DNA of 64,000 nt from Lamellibrachia columna. Lineage: Eukaryota > Annelida > Polychaeta > Sabellida > Siboglinidae. The notes under the pieces are model-generated. The model saw only the letters and a program-made list of their open reading frames with translations, had not been told where the DNA came from and made no database searches. The DNA lies in NCBI GenBank assembly GCA_963662155.1, contig OY759265.1, positions 45,207,406-45,271,405 of the forward strand, read 5' to 3'. Both the position numbers and the translations under genes were made by a program. Position 1 is the stretch's first letter. Every line of letters starts with the position of its first letter. Positions 33,829 to 45,291 of the stretch are shown here, in pieces.

Positions 33829-36340
33829 TGGAGGCTAGCGATAATTAACGAGACATTGCATATGCTTCTCTGCTACCGGCACCAGAAGCACCGGATATTC
33901 ACAATGCGGCAGCAGCAGAACTGTGGAAAGAGTGGGACAATACATAGTCTCGCTTATCCGACTCTCGCTCGCCTTCTGAATTCGCCGAGAAGGGAGTCTG
34001 GCCGCAGTAGCGACAGAAACAGGCTGGGGAACCCCTTGATCAGTACGTAACGATCAGTACGTAACGACGCTACGGCAACTGGCTGACCACTGTGATTTTG
34101 CTAATATCACTACAGATGAAATACTGAGAGACCGGGTACTGTTTGGTATCTCAGACGGCCGTGTAAGCGAAACATTGCTTCGCAAAGAGGCCTGCACACT
34201 AGCTAAAGTGTTAGATACGTGCCGAGCATCAGAGCTGTCGCACGCGCAGTAGACGGCGGAGTGTCATTGACGGAGACAGTCAACGCAGTTGCAAGGCAAG
34301 AGGCAAGAAAGACAAGCCAAGAAATCGAAAAAAATCGTCAAGGTCAGGCGAGTGTCTACACTGTGGACTGAGGCATGAGTTCAGAAGAAGATGTATGTCG
34401 TGCTTTCGGGAAAAAAAATTCGCAAGTGTTGTAAAAGTGACCACTTTGCTAAGAAGTGTACAGAAATCATCCCAGAAATCTTTGAGAACTGTGGGCGAGT
34501 ATGAACCTTCATGCTGTGATGACGCTGTGTGTCAACTATAGGAGGTGTCATATGTTCAACCTGCCACATACATGTCACGTGTCACGCTTAAGACAAAACG
34601 CTGAGAAACTCGGGAAACTATATGGGGTTTCAACTGGACGCCCGTGAGGAGTGTAACGTGGTACCGTTACATATATGCAAGAAGGCCACAGGAGACGTCA
34701 AGCTGAGCAACGTGACACCGACGACTACGACGCGATCGTAGCGTTCGGATGCACGAAGGGACCCTGAGTGGACGAGTTCTGCTCCCAGTGTCACGGGGGG
34801 AGACAAGGTGCACGTTGCGTTGCAACTTGGTGGTAGCTGACGTTCGTCCATTGCTAGGACGAAAGGCCTGCGTGCGCATGCATCTCATCAAGGTACTGGA
34901 CTCTGACGATGTCAATCGTCCTGTCGCAGGTGATCGTCGTGTGTTCGCAGGCACGGAGGCTGGCCAGCCACTGACTAAAGAGCAGCTTGTGAAGAACTTC
35001 CCCAGTGTGTTTGCTGATGTAATTGGCAAGCTGGATGGAAAGCATCACATCCGTCTGGACCCGAGCGTGAATAATGTGCAGCATGTGCCAAGACGTGTGC
35101 AGGTGGCGCTGCGATCGAAGCTGCAGAGTACACTGGAAGATCTGGTTCAACAGGATGTACTGGCTCCTGTGACTCCGTGGATGTCATCGGTGGTGGTTGT
35201 GCCCAAGAGGAACGGAAACTGAGGACTTGTTTTGATTCCAAGGACTTGAATGTTGCTGTTCAGAGAGAACACCAATCTCTTCCCTCGATAGAAGACATCG
35301 CGACACGTCTGCACGGTGCCAAGATCTTCACCATCCTAGACGTAAGAAGTGAATTTTTGCTTATTACTTTTAACACACCATTCGGACGTTTTCGCTGGAA
35401 GATAATGCCTTTTGGAATTAACTGTGCCCCATAGGTATTTCAGCGGAAGATGAGTGAACTGATCGAGGGCATCAACGGAGTTGAGGTAGTAGCATGTGAC
35501 TTTGCAGTGATTGGATGTGACTCACTCATGGTAGCTGCAATCAAAGATCATGAGGATAATTTACTGAGGTTCTTAGAGCGTTGTAACCAGAGAAATGTTA
35601 AGCTGAACATTGAGACGTTACAGCTGAGAAAGACAGAAGCCCCGTTCATCGGATACGTGGCATCATGTGACGGCCTGAAAATCCACCCCGACAAGGTGCT
35701 TGCCATCATAGAAATGCTAGAGCCAGAGGACGTCCAGCTGTGCAGCGACTGGTTGACATGGTGACGCACCTGACGAAGTTCGTATCGAGATTAACATAAC
35801 TCACAGTACCTCTGCGTGAACTGGACCACCAAGACACAGAGTGGGAGTGGGGACACGTACAAAAGGAAGTATTCAAGAACATCAAAGACGCAGTCTCCAA
35901 TGCACCTGTACCAGTGTACTACACCTGTACCCGTGTACTACACCTGTACCCGTGTACTACACCTGTACCCGTGTACTACACCTGTACCCGTGTACTACAC
36001 CTGTACCCGTGTACTACAGTCTGGAGGACTAGGTCACATTGCAGTGTTACACCTCGCAATTTGGGTGCAGCACTGATGTAGCTGTGCCAACCTGTGGCGT
36101 TTACCTCACGCGCACTTGGACAGTCCTGATGCATCAGATATGTCAGCAGCACAACGGAAAATACCAGCTAGTGCTGATCATGCTGAGCAGTCAGATGTGT
36201 CTGCTGAGCTTGCTGAGTTTACAAAAGCTCACACATCAGAGTAGAGTGGCTCCAACAAGCAGACCCTCAAAGTGTCTGCGAAAGCCAAATATCATACTTC
36301 AGGACTGTAATCAAGTTGCAATGCAACTTGCGACATTCAA
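33829..36340 (+). pseudogene. Ty3/gypsy gag-pol remnant (second element)
   Basis: The gag capsid-like stretch at 33880-34250 includes EPLDQYVT near 34028 and ILRDRVLFGISD near 34123. A degraded zinc-knuckle area is at 34360-34500. RT occurs in fragments at 34960-35222, 35222-35434 and 35445-35760. The polymerase active site reads ACDF where gypsy elements have A/V-DD, so catalysis is lost as well as the frame. A 19-bp minisatellite has grown in the segment after the RT. RNase H and integrase are not recognisable. Confidence 0.85.
35905..36018. repeat. 19-bp minisatellite inside gypsy pol
   Basis: Six copies of cctgtacccgtgtactaca, the first with one variant base. The sequence just before reads like the gypsy APVPVYY segment, so the array grew from coding sequence of the dead element. 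Because 19 is not a multiple of 3, its expansion itself breaks the frame. Confidence 0.95.
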
Positions 36341-36667
36341 TCTGTGAACATCTAAAATGTGAACATTCAAATTGTGAACATTCAAATATTGAGCATTGTG
36401 GACATTCAAACTGTGAACATTTAAATATTGAGCATTCAAACAGTTAATCGTTAAACTAACTCTTCTGGTGTGTTACAGTGGAGTTGTTATTATTATTTGA
36501 TGTAAAATTACCATCACATTACCATTGATATTGAGTTTCACTTGTCCGTTTAAGTTAGACTAACTATGTCCTTTAAATACTGAGCTGTGCTAATGTGGAG
36601 TTGCTATAATTATTATGTGATGTCAAATTAGCATTTAGATTAAGTTTCTTGTTTATGTTAGGGGAGA

Positions 36668-36812
36668 TGTAACGAAATAATGCCTGCCCCGGCTATCTCA
36701 AATGCTGTATGCTCCCCTGCTGTCATGGCCTAGATGTCATGTCGGTCGTTCTGGCTTGTGACAATTAAGATATGTGCATATTATATACAACTTGTCGTGT
36801 ATATCGTTATAC
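36668..36812 (+). repeat. Gypsy 3' LTR (copy B insertion)
   Basis: About 145 bp, homologous to 33677-33828. The right end is inferred from where lengsin exon sequence restarts. Confidence 0.78.
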
Positions 36813-36861
36813 GGGCTGCACCACAACCATTTCGTCTTCAATTTAGCCGACCACAACGCAT
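36813..36861 (+). pseudogene. Lengsin-like pseudogene B, right part
   Basis: gggctgcaccacaaccattt and what follows match exon 2 across the NGLHHNHSVFNLAGHNA region, directly continuing the left part interrupted at 33676. Homology ends at about 36861, so the rest of copy B is gone or is represented by fragment C. Confidence 0.88.
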
Positions 36862-37146
36862 GGGTGGATGGGTGAGTGCCCGTGTTCGTGGGTTCATGAT
36901 ACCAGGTACCATCACTAAAAGCGACACAGTCACAGTCACTGTAATCGACACAGTAATCGCGGCCCGCGGCCCGCCGCCCGCCGCCGCTCAATTTCCGCCT
37001 AAAATGTTGAAGCACTGACAATAATTGCCTAGCTTTGAATCTTTAACACTGGTGCATATAAAAAGACTGCCAAATTTATGTTACATTTATATGTATGATA
37101 GTAATGGAATCATGTATTAAAACAAGTTGTTGCTGTTCTTGTTGTT
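36862..37146. other. Presumed upstream region of gene D
   Basis: Non-coding, with a GC-rich patch (ggcccgcggcccgccgcccg at 36960-36979). Presumed promoter area by location only. No TATA box is assigned. Confidence 0.35.

Positions 37147-37229
<83 letters not shown>
37147..37229. repeat. (CCG)28 trinucleotide repeat ahead of gene D
   Basis: 83 bp of perfect GCC repeat ending 203 bp before the gene D start codon, at the position matching the (CCG)10 tract of gene A. Flanks on the right are homologous (cgcccgctgttt and acctgcgcag). It is probably in the promoter or 5' UTR. Confidence 0.95.
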
Positions 37230-37432
37230 TGTTGCTGCACCACCACCTCGACATAAACATTCACACCACGCCTAAACGCGCCCGCTGTTTAGCGGATGTG
37301 ATGTGGCAGTCCGTGGTTGATACTGTTTGCGCAGTGCACCTGCGCAGTCACGCGACACTGACACCTGCGCAACACTGACAAACACAGAGTATTGTCGGTA
37401 TAATTTTCCAGGCCGACCTAGAAGACGACAAA

Positions 37433-37604
37433 ATGAGTCTAAAATCTTCAAACGAAACAAAAACGAGTACGACACCAAGTCAAATCGAATATTTCGACTT
37501 CGTGCGATTTACTTTCGCCGATATACACGGAATATCCAGGGGGAAAGCGATACCCAGACGACACGTAGGCAGGTTCATGAAAGAAGGCGTTGAGATATTC
37601 GCAG
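37433..37604 (+). CDS. Lengsin-like gene D, exon 1
   Basis: Paralogue of 2692-2863 with the same length (57 codons plus one base), the same start context (gacaaaATGAGT) and the same donor GCAG|GTACGT. The protein differs at about ten residues, mainly in the leading Ser/Thr/Lys-rich tail, and keeps FVRFTFADIHGISRGKAIP. It joins exon 2 at 45368 in phase 1 across a 7.8-kb intron. That intron holds the pseudogene C fragment, so exon 1 may originally have served another copy. tataattttccag|gcc just ahead of the ATG is a good acceptor, suggesting a spliced 5' UTR. Confidence 0.8.
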
Positions 37605-38069
37605 GTACGTTCTCGAGCAAGCGTATCTCACGCGGGGCAGTTATTGTATCTAGGAATGTGTGAGTAGGTAGGATCTGGTATATCAAGCTAAATTTGGTCC
37701 GGAGCAAAAACAGATCCGGGGGACCACCTTTTCAGCCATAATTGGTCATATTTAATAACACTCCTTGAATAAAACAGTTTGGGCTGTGGTGTGGTGCGTG
37801 CGTGCGTGTGTGTGTGCACGGCCGCAGTTGACCCCTGTTGAGTAGCCATGCCGCCGTACAGATACACTGCCTGTCAGCTACTTGGACTTTCCCATGCGTG
37901 ACCCCTTACATTGACTAAACTCAGTATAGTTACCAACGAAACGCGGCTGCCGAGGTGGCGTTCAGAAACAATGAATCATTCAACCTGTGATCGGACAACG
38001 GCCACTCACTTACCTGCAAACCACTCGCCGTGCAACCCTAAGAACAACTGAGCGCTCCGACAGCCAGAA

Positions 38070-38635
38070 CTGCGCGAACTTACCCTGCTAAATGCAAGAT
38101 CCGTGAGGCCTAAACGGATTATATCAGTGATTACATCCACGATATCATCGGGCGAAACGTGGCTAACCGATGACCACAGGGACACAGCAAGCTGACCCCG
38201 GATGGGTACTGCTTCGTGCACCTGTCTCGGACTGACGGGGTGGGGGATCAGTGTTTTATACAAGTTGACTATCAACATGTGCTTCTGGAGACCATCGCCA
38301 GCATCATCATTCCAGCGTCTTGAGGTGATGTTTAGTACGCCGTTAAGTATCATAAGGCTACTACTCATTTACAGACCCCCATCTACTGTCCGACACGGAG
38401 TTTCTTTCAAAATGTTTATGGCCGAGTTCACTAACTTCATGGAACTTTTCACAGCACAACAGCACAGGACTATACATCCTGGGCGATGTTAACATACACT
38501 ATGGAAAGTCCTAAAACAAAGATTCCCTAATCTTCTACATACCACGAACTTCCAAAAGTACGTTCATCTTCCCACACACTCTATCGAGAATATTCTGGAC
38601 CTCGAAATCACGCCATCCTTCGTGACGTCTTTGTT
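38070..38635 (+). pseudogene. LINE endonuclease-domain fragment
   Basis: Plus strand, in shifting frames: LLNARSV near 38086, ETWLTD near 38152, VLYKL near 38253, LLIYRPPS near 38362, YILGDVNIHY near 38481 and ILDLEITPSF near 38590. This is the order of motifs in the apurinic endonuclease of jockey-superfamily LINEs. Several indels break it. It abuts the tail of an oppositely oriented LINE at 38636. Confidence 0.75.
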
Positions 38636-40217
38636 TGATTGGTTGATTGTTTGATTGATTTATTTATTCAATATAAAAATGAGACTTGTACATATATCAA
38701 GTGTGCATACAGATGTTCATTAAAACATAAGGATGGCACAAGAAAGTGCAAGCACTTATTTCCATTACATGCAAACATGACACAGACATTCATATATTAT
38801 GACAAGAGTAACAATTAATAAAAACAATAAAAATAAATAAATAGTAATTAAATAATAATAATATGTTAAAATGTACAAGAGTACCTCATATATCCAAATG
38901 CATTAACAATAATTGTATGCATAAAGCTTACCTAAATCATTGAGATACCTAAATACGTACTATTTGACTAACAATAAAAATATAATAATTAAATAAAAAT
39001 GTATGTCAAATGACATAAATAATAATAGTGACGTATATAAAGAAGCGTACCTCCTGATCATTAAGATATTTAAATATGTTTTGTGTTTGGTAATTAAGCT
39101 ATATCTCACCGATCTACATGTATGGTATTTTCCTCGATGAACATGTGTGTATTAGTTGTTCAGCTAATTCTCTCATCGATGCATGTATTTTATGTTATGT
39201 TAATGCATTTATTAAATGACATTTAACAACAATTACTCTTTGTTTGTTCCTGTGGCAAACGAGCTAAAGTTTCTGCTATTACGCATCAGCAAGGTATCAA
39301 CATTAAGAATCAGCAGGGTATAAATACTATTTGCAAAAATAAAAAAGTACAAAGGTTCCATATATGTAAACTTATATTAATAGTAAATAAAACAGGAAGC
39401 CTCCTGGTTATTAAGATAATTGAATAAAAACTGTTTGACTAGGAATTTAAATTGATTCTTTTTTCTGAGCACTTTGTATATTATTTGGCAATTCATTCCA
39501 TGCCTGTATACTTGTGTAGTAAAAAGACGTTTTACCAAATGCTTTTACGTATTGTACATGGAGAGAGAAAGTACTAGATCTTGTATGAATACTGTGTTCG
39601 TTTAATTTTTTTTTTTTTCAGGTTGACATTTCTAGTTTGCCTATACAGGAACTTTAACTTGGTATTTAAGAGATTGATCTCGTTCAACACCAGCTATTTA
39701 ACACTCGTGTTACATGTCAGAGTGTTGTCAGCACATTGTACCTGAATCGAATTAAAATTTTGAAGTTTTCTCTTGGAACCGAAAAGTATTGCTTCCGTTT
39801 TCCCTAAATGGAGAGACATCTTGTTACCAGTCAGCCATTCTCTGACTGACTCCAGCTCGGAAGAGAGTCTGTCTCGAATGTTTTGGCATCATTTCCCAAT
39901 ACTATGAGGGCCGAGTCGTCAGCGTACAAAATAATTTTGCAGCGAACTGCCGACGATATATCATTAATATGTATAAGAAAAAGAAGAGCCCGAGAATTGG
40001 CCCTTGTGGCACACCACATGTAACAGTCGCCGGTTTCGAAATGCTGCCACAATTTTTTATTGATTGCTGACGCTCGTACTAATACGACTGAAACATTTTT
40101 CTATGGCAGATTTTTGAAATCTTAGAGCTTCCATTTTTTGAGTCAGGATTCTATGGTTGAAAGTGTCAAAAGCGGTTTGAAGATCAAGAAGCACCAAGCC
40201 TATATAATTACCTTTAT

Positions 40218-40508
40218 CCTGTGCCGGATGAGATGGGCAGGCCACTTGGTAAGGATGGACGCAGACAAACTAGCAAAGAGAGCAGAGGTGGAAAAACATC
40301 AAGGACGCAAGAAAAGGGGAAGGCCACAGCTGAGATAGGAGAACTGCGTGAGTAGGGATATGAGAAGATCGGGGAGGATGAAATATGGAGAGAGGGGGTG
40401 GCCGATAGAAAACTGGAAAGAAAGAACAGAAAGAGTGGCTCGACAATACTTAGCTGTAATTGACTCTCACCCCTGCACAGCAAGGAACAAAGGAGGAAGA
40501 GCACATCA
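40218..40508 (+). pseudogene. RTE-like LINE C-terminal tail, nested insertion
   Basis: On + this reads RMRWAGHLVRMDADKLAKRA, then GRKKRGRPQLR and a region ending in RTERVARQY. This is the typical C-terminal tail (RxxWxGHxxRM, then GRxxRGRPxxR) of RTE-like endonuclease/RT proteins. A stop splits it. It sits between two halves of the minus-strand RT (LVHLTDF to its right, DKGNY to its left), so it inserted into that element. Confidence 0.78.
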
Positions 40509-40562
40509 TGTTCCCTTTTCGGAAGTCAGTGAGATGTACCAAACACGTGTCGGTCGAATATA

Positions 40563-40926
40563 AGGATCTAAAGCCACATTCGTGTTCAAATAGGAGCTGA
40601 TGGGTTTGGAAATATTCATCAGGCTGTTCATAGACGATCCTCTGAGATAATATGAGGATATAAAGCCACATTCGTGTTCAAATAGGAGCTGGTGGGTTTG
40701 AAAGTATTCATCAGGCTGTTTCATAAACGATCCTCTCAAATAATATGAGGATCTAAAGCCACATTCGTGTTCAAATAGGAGCTGGTGGGTTTGGAAGTAT
40801 TCATTAGGCTGTTCATAGTCGATCCTCTGAAATAATATGAGGATCTAAAGCCACATTCGTGTTCATATAGGAGCTGGTGGTTTTGGAAGTATTCATCAGG
40901 CTGTTCATAGACGATCCTCTCAAATA
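40563..40926. repeat. 92-bp tandem repeat within LINE RT
   Basis: Four copies of a roughly 92-bp unit beginning aggatctaaagccacattcg. Each copy represents the same RT segment (the VYEQ...EHECGF part on the minus strand), so a piece of the RT gene was locally amplified. Confidence 0.92.
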
Positions 40927-41110
40927 ATTTCGAGATTGGATTCAGAATAGAGACTGGCCTGTAGTTGCCGACTTCCAGTTTACTGTTCTTTCGCTTGATG
41001 ACAAGGATAAGGTTAAAATATGCGTAAAAGGGGACGCAATGAGATTGGAACCGGCCAACAAATTATCCAAACCAGTAGCCTTGCTCTAACTTAATTTATT
41101 CAGGATCTCT

Positions 41111-42455
41111 AGTGCTTTGTTCTCACCGACTTCACTAAGACAGAAACCTTAGTTGGGAGCACCTAATGACCTGTAGTACTCTATGTGTTGCCACCTACAT
41201 CCCAGTATTTGATGGAAGTTAAACGACCAGTGTTGAGGCTATGGTAGTAAAGAACAAGTTTTGATGCTCAGACACCTTCACTCTATCAAAACAACTGTCG
41301 TTGTCTATACTAACTCCTATGCTTCCTGGCTTAGTTTTACACTGAGAAGAAGTTCCGAGGCTTTTTGGCGTTTGCCGCAATTTTGTTGGCTATTGTTTAT
41401 ATTCATCACCCTTTTTTGTAATTAAATCTGTTTTGGTCTGGGGTTTTTTCTTATATTGACCCTGATTTCGAAGATAAATGAATTTAACATGTCAACTATG
41501 GTCATTGGTATTTTTGGATTTATTAAAAGCCCGATCTCGTTCGTGAATGAGATGCAGAATCTGCACGGTCATCCAGGAGGCGGTATGCTGTTTAACACAG
41601 ACATGCCTCAATGGGACGATGCTGTCAACACGGCCACACATTTACATTTAAAAAGATAAAAAGCCTCGTGCACAGAATCAGTTGCTAATACATGGAGTCA
41701 CACGAGAGTGCTCTACTGCGAGCCGTGACACCTTTTACTGCAGTGGGCACAGGAATGTCTTGGGGTGTACTTCCTCTTCTGATCAGCAGGGCCTGGGTTG
41801 AGACTGACATCCCTGCTTCTCGTTAACAATACGAGTATGAGGGTTGATGGTGAACCGATAAATTAACATTTCATTTATTTCCCTGTAAAGTCGGCAAATT
41901 GCTCGTTTTGTTCGATGGTTCTGGCTGTCGAACTTATGGGTGGGAGGTGGGGGGTATACAACATCCATGCGTACTTGTAAAGAATTGTCGAACACACAGA
42001 CAGTTGAAAGGTATAAAGCACATGCTGGATCATCCGTAATCTTGGGTAGTGTTCCTTTGTGTGTCAAACGTAAATCTCTTAGCACTGTAGTTATATAAAC
42101 AGTGAAGAAGAATCAGACATTGTAAAGCAGCTCCTATGCCTGGCGCCATCCTTCAGGCTTCACCAAATTATTCAACGGAACGTCCAGTGTAATTAAATGG
42201 ACAGTTCACTTGTTTATGTCCGTCGTTGGTGGCTGCTTCGTGCCAATGTGCACACATATTCAGGTCAAAGGTCACTCCATGGGCCACACTTGACCGAGCA
42301 CAAGTTATGACTTCGACCTGGATTTACCCCAGTAACTAGGTAACGCTGACGTTGTTTACATGAACGATAATAAATGCGCTGGGTGGTCGTACGTGACGGT
42401 CAGATTTAAAAGTCGCTTCACTGGTCGGTGCAACGGAGTAAAATGTATAACATGA
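41111..42455. other. Gene D intron, nothing recognised
   Basis: No coding region that I can support; the short frames at 41456-41659 and 41783-42085 show no domain. LINE-derived sequence may extend a little past 41110. Confidence 0.45.
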
Positions 42456-42613
42456 AAGCCTGGCGCAAGCCTAAGCCTTGCAAGAGTTGCAAGAGGACCG
42501 CATTATGGTCGAAGAATTCGGGGAGCAGTTTGTAGGCTGATTCACTTAAATACGTCAACATCACGAAGAAGGACGTCGAAAAGAAGCGACAACTCTGTCT
42601 TGATTTGCTATGA
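42456..42613 (+). pseudogene. Lengsin-like pseudogene C (C-terminal end)
   Basis: Matches the last 60 or so codons of exon 2 (SLAQALQELQDDR to the stop), with a 4-bp insertion near the start, an in-frame stop (TGA after EQFVG) and a deletion removing the KVKTEVELEKL stretch. It is followed by the usual 3' flank. It lies inside the gene D intron in the same orientation, showing that another copy once stood here. Confidence 0.9.
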
Positions 42614-43680
42614 CTCAGAACGTATTGTCACATTCCTAAGTAAGTCACGTCAGTGGCGTTAACGCATAATCGTCGTAAGCAACCTACGTATTCTTGCCAA
42701 AACCGTTGTCGTGACTTGGTCACTTTGTTGCTTTACCGTGCAAATGCAAAAAAATATTATGATATAACAAACCATGCAAATATTCAGACGAAGATGAACA
42801 ACAAAGTTTCTATAATTAATCATGTATTTGCCATGTTCTATTTATTCTTGGGATGCTCAGAGTAGTTTGTATGTTATATTTACTGCAGTTTAACGCTGCA
42901 CTTAGTTATATAAGGCGTATACGTAATTGTTCGATAGCATTTAAAGCGAAACAAAATGCATAGTTGTCGCCTATGCACTTATGAGAGTTATTAAAACATA
43001 ACAATTTGTAACTACGATTAAGAATATCACAATAGTAGTTTATTGGGAAAACCTTGTTGAACACTCATCTTAACATCATGGGCCGCGCCATAATGTTAGA
43101 TAACCCTACTAATCGAGTGTGGCATTCTAACAATATTCGCTCGCCAAATGGAAATATATTTGTGTACACCTATTCCTATACTTGCCGATAGGATATGGAC
43201 ATGCTATTTACGTCCAAACATATTTTTATATTTGTTTACCAAACGAGTCCTCTTTCTGACAAAATAACACGTTTGTTTGAGACTTTGCGTTGGTGCTGTG
43301 TATGACGGCCTCCCTTAATACGTCACTTGTAGTCTAGGTTACAACGATTTAATATAACTGCGCATGCGCTTATCGGTCGCGCTGGTTAACATATCACCCC
43401 TCGGTCATCCTGAGAAACAACCGGAATCTCCCAGTTCTAGAACACATTCTGAGTAAACCATTTATTTTAGTTGCACATGGTTAGTTTTTAGTTTCTCTTT
43501 TAGGTGCTTACTCCCCAAACGGTTACTTTTGTGTCGCTTTTAAAGAACTGCTTATTGGGTGTGTTGATTTTCACATGTTCGCCAGACATAACAGAAAGTG
43601 CTCCACCAGGCATTATTGCGAAATATATTGTCCGTTGCTGGATCACAACCAAAGATCTTATATAACTAAGACAGGTTACT
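42614..43680 (+). other. 3' flank of pseudogene C
   Basis: Matches 16920-17815 downstream of gene A, including tgaacaaacaac/tgaacactcatc, gggctgcgccata/gggccgcgccata and the cacattctgagtaaacca block. No gene. Confidence 0.7.
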
Positions 43681-43767
43681 CATGCGGAAACCCGGTCAGC
43701 GAGATGAGGTAGTTGCTGAAGCGGCGCATCCACCATGTAGCAAGCAAAGTCGCGCAAGCGAATATAC

Positions 43768-43829
43768 GCACGTACCAGTACATACGCTCGTACCAGTACA
43801 TACGCACGTACCAGTACGTACGCTCGTAG
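43768..43829. repeat. 18-bp minisatellite
   Basis: About 3.5 copies alternating gcacgtaccagtacatac and gctcgtaccagtacatac. In frame on + it reads HVPVHTLVPVHT, but no gene is evident. Confidence 0.9.
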
Positions 43830-45060
43830 CCGATGCAGCGCACTCATGTGACATACCCGAGTGCAAACTATTGTTCATTTCAGTATTTGTTCCTGCATTA
43901 ACATGGAATTCCCTTTAACGCAACGCTTTTATAAACGACTTACGTTATTATATTCGTAGTTAACACCTCATAAAAATTGCCACTTTAATGCCAAGTATAT
44001 ACCTTCTCTTGTACCAGTTAAAATTTTTATTATAAGTCTACACCATCATAATACAAATGATTTGTTAAAACCATTGTCGTGAAAATATCAATGCTGATTA
44101 TACTTTTACATGTTAATATTAAATATTATGCATATTAAAACACAAAGACTATCAACATTTGTTAAAAAAATAATGTTAATTGCAAGTTGGCCCAACACCA
44201 CATAAAGTGAATTTTACTTTATATCACCAGAGTTTTGTCAGAGGATCTTTGCGCTCTGTTTTCCTCCAAGATATACTTACTGAGAAAGTTGCCAGCATGA
44301 CACCACATAAGGTGCACCATTCAGTGTCAACATTTTCAAACTTTGCATGTTAACATGCTTTATTTGTGTGATTATTTTTCTGCACTTCTTCTTCAGTACT
44401 AAATCCATTAGTTGTCTGCCCTTGAACTTCAGAGCATGCTGTATGCGAACATTAATAAAGATAGCTACAATATGTAACGCCACTCGCTCGCTGCATACAC
44501 GGAGCTCCTTGTAAACATCCATCTGCACCGACGAGACGAATCTCGCTGTTGCGAGGCAAAGAATGTTAATGCTGGCTCTTCCAAGAATTCACTTGCTCCT
44601 TCGATCCCTGGTTCACTTTGATTCACTTGATTCACTTTGAGCAAATAAAAGTTTTTTTACATTTTTGTTTAGACTAAATGTTCTAAGACGTTCTTTTCTT
44701 AGTAGTCTGCTCCAATTCGTCTCAGTTGCTTAGTGCCATAATCCTGGAAGGTTGTACAGCTGGATGTGTTTTGTGGAACTCTGCAGTTAACATGGTCTCT
44801 CGGTGTGCTGCCAGCCACTGCAAGCAAACGACGATCGACGTTGGCAGCCCCAGTGTGTGGTGGGAAAATTGTATCTATTTTTGGCGGGTCACATTTTGCA
44901 GTGCCTCGGTTCGCATTCTGTGACATTGGCTTCGGTTTGTTCTCTGTATGTAGTATGTACCTTGGATCCGTCGTCACGGTTTGTGATCGGCACTCATTCA
45001 ACAACCCAACGTGCTTGTCACACAGTCGTCAACGCTTATACGGTGTTCTACTATGAATAC
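43830..45060. other. Gene D intron, nothing firm
   Basis: AT-rich. 44830-44910 resembles the intron-like DNA at 17900-17960 and 46960-47030 (cgacgttggcagccccag; ggcgggtcacatttt). 45025-45060 matches 15345-15380 just upstream of gene A exon 2. Confidence 0.5.
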
Positions 45061-45291
45061 ATGCCGAAAATTGGTCAATTTAGTTCGTCCGACTTCGTCT
45101 GTCTTTCGAAAGAGACACTAAAAGCTGTTGGTCCCTTCTATCTGGTGTATATGTCATGGGAAGTAAAAGATCCCTCACAGGAAGTAGATGTGCAACCTGC
45201 CGTGGACTCCATCTCTCATGAGCCACTGCAGAAGCGTCCACGACGCAGCTCAGTCTATTTTGCTAATTACCTAGCGATTGGATACGATTGA
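45061..45291 (+). CDS. Small ORF in an insertion just upstream of gene D exon 2
   Basis: 76 codons from ATG 45061 to TGA, with no recognised family. Visible are an acidic middle, a basic KRPRR patch and an aromatic C-terminus (VYFANYLAIGYD). It occupies nearly all of a roughly 270-bp block present in the gene D intron but absent at the matching place in gene A (between 15380 and 15395). It could be part of a mobile element, a retained alternative exon, or chance. The start context is unremarkable. Confidence 0.25.
   Translation: MPKIGQFSSSDFVCLSKETLKAVGPFYLVYMSWEVKDPSQEVDVQPAVDSISHEPLQKRPRRSSVYFANYLAIGYD

Larger units (their letters stand above)
33677..36812 (+). mobile_element. Degenerate Ty3/gypsy element inserted in pseudogene B
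   Basis: Bounded by diverged direct repeats beginning tgtaacgaaataatgcc (33677 and 36668), with polypurine tract ttaggggaga before the right one. It splits the exon between GGAC and TGCAYCACAACC. Flanking ggac (33673-33676) and gggc (36813-36816) are a probable 4-bp target duplication with one change. Internal gag, protease and RT are all broken. LTR divergence shows it is much older than the BEL element. Confidence 0.88.
38636..41110 (-). mobile_element. Decayed jockey-superfamily LINE (minus strand)
   Basis: Its 3' end is the A/T-rich gattg/tttatt tail near 38636-38680; a long non-coding 3' region follows. RT motifs on the minus strand: LLFLIHINDISSAV and ILYADDSAL (39980-39890), VLLDLQTAFDTFNHRIL (40195-40145), the RIVYEQ/GFRSLYSTDTCLVHLT block (40640-40530) and the LFKKG-type region near 40990. 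Two rearrangements break it: an opposite-strand insertion at 40218-40508 and a four-fold 92-bp tandem duplication at 40563-40926. Confidence 0.8.

Noticed and set aside
37076..37264. Poly-arginine and poly-proline frames
   Set aside because: Read-through of the CCG repeat on both strands; it is more likely promoter or 5' UTR than coding.
37796..37815. Short GTGC microsatellites (also 10283-10312, 14760-14808, 32776-32803) as regulatory elements
   Set aside because: They recur in unrelated contexts and in decayed intron copies, so they are ordinary microsatellites.
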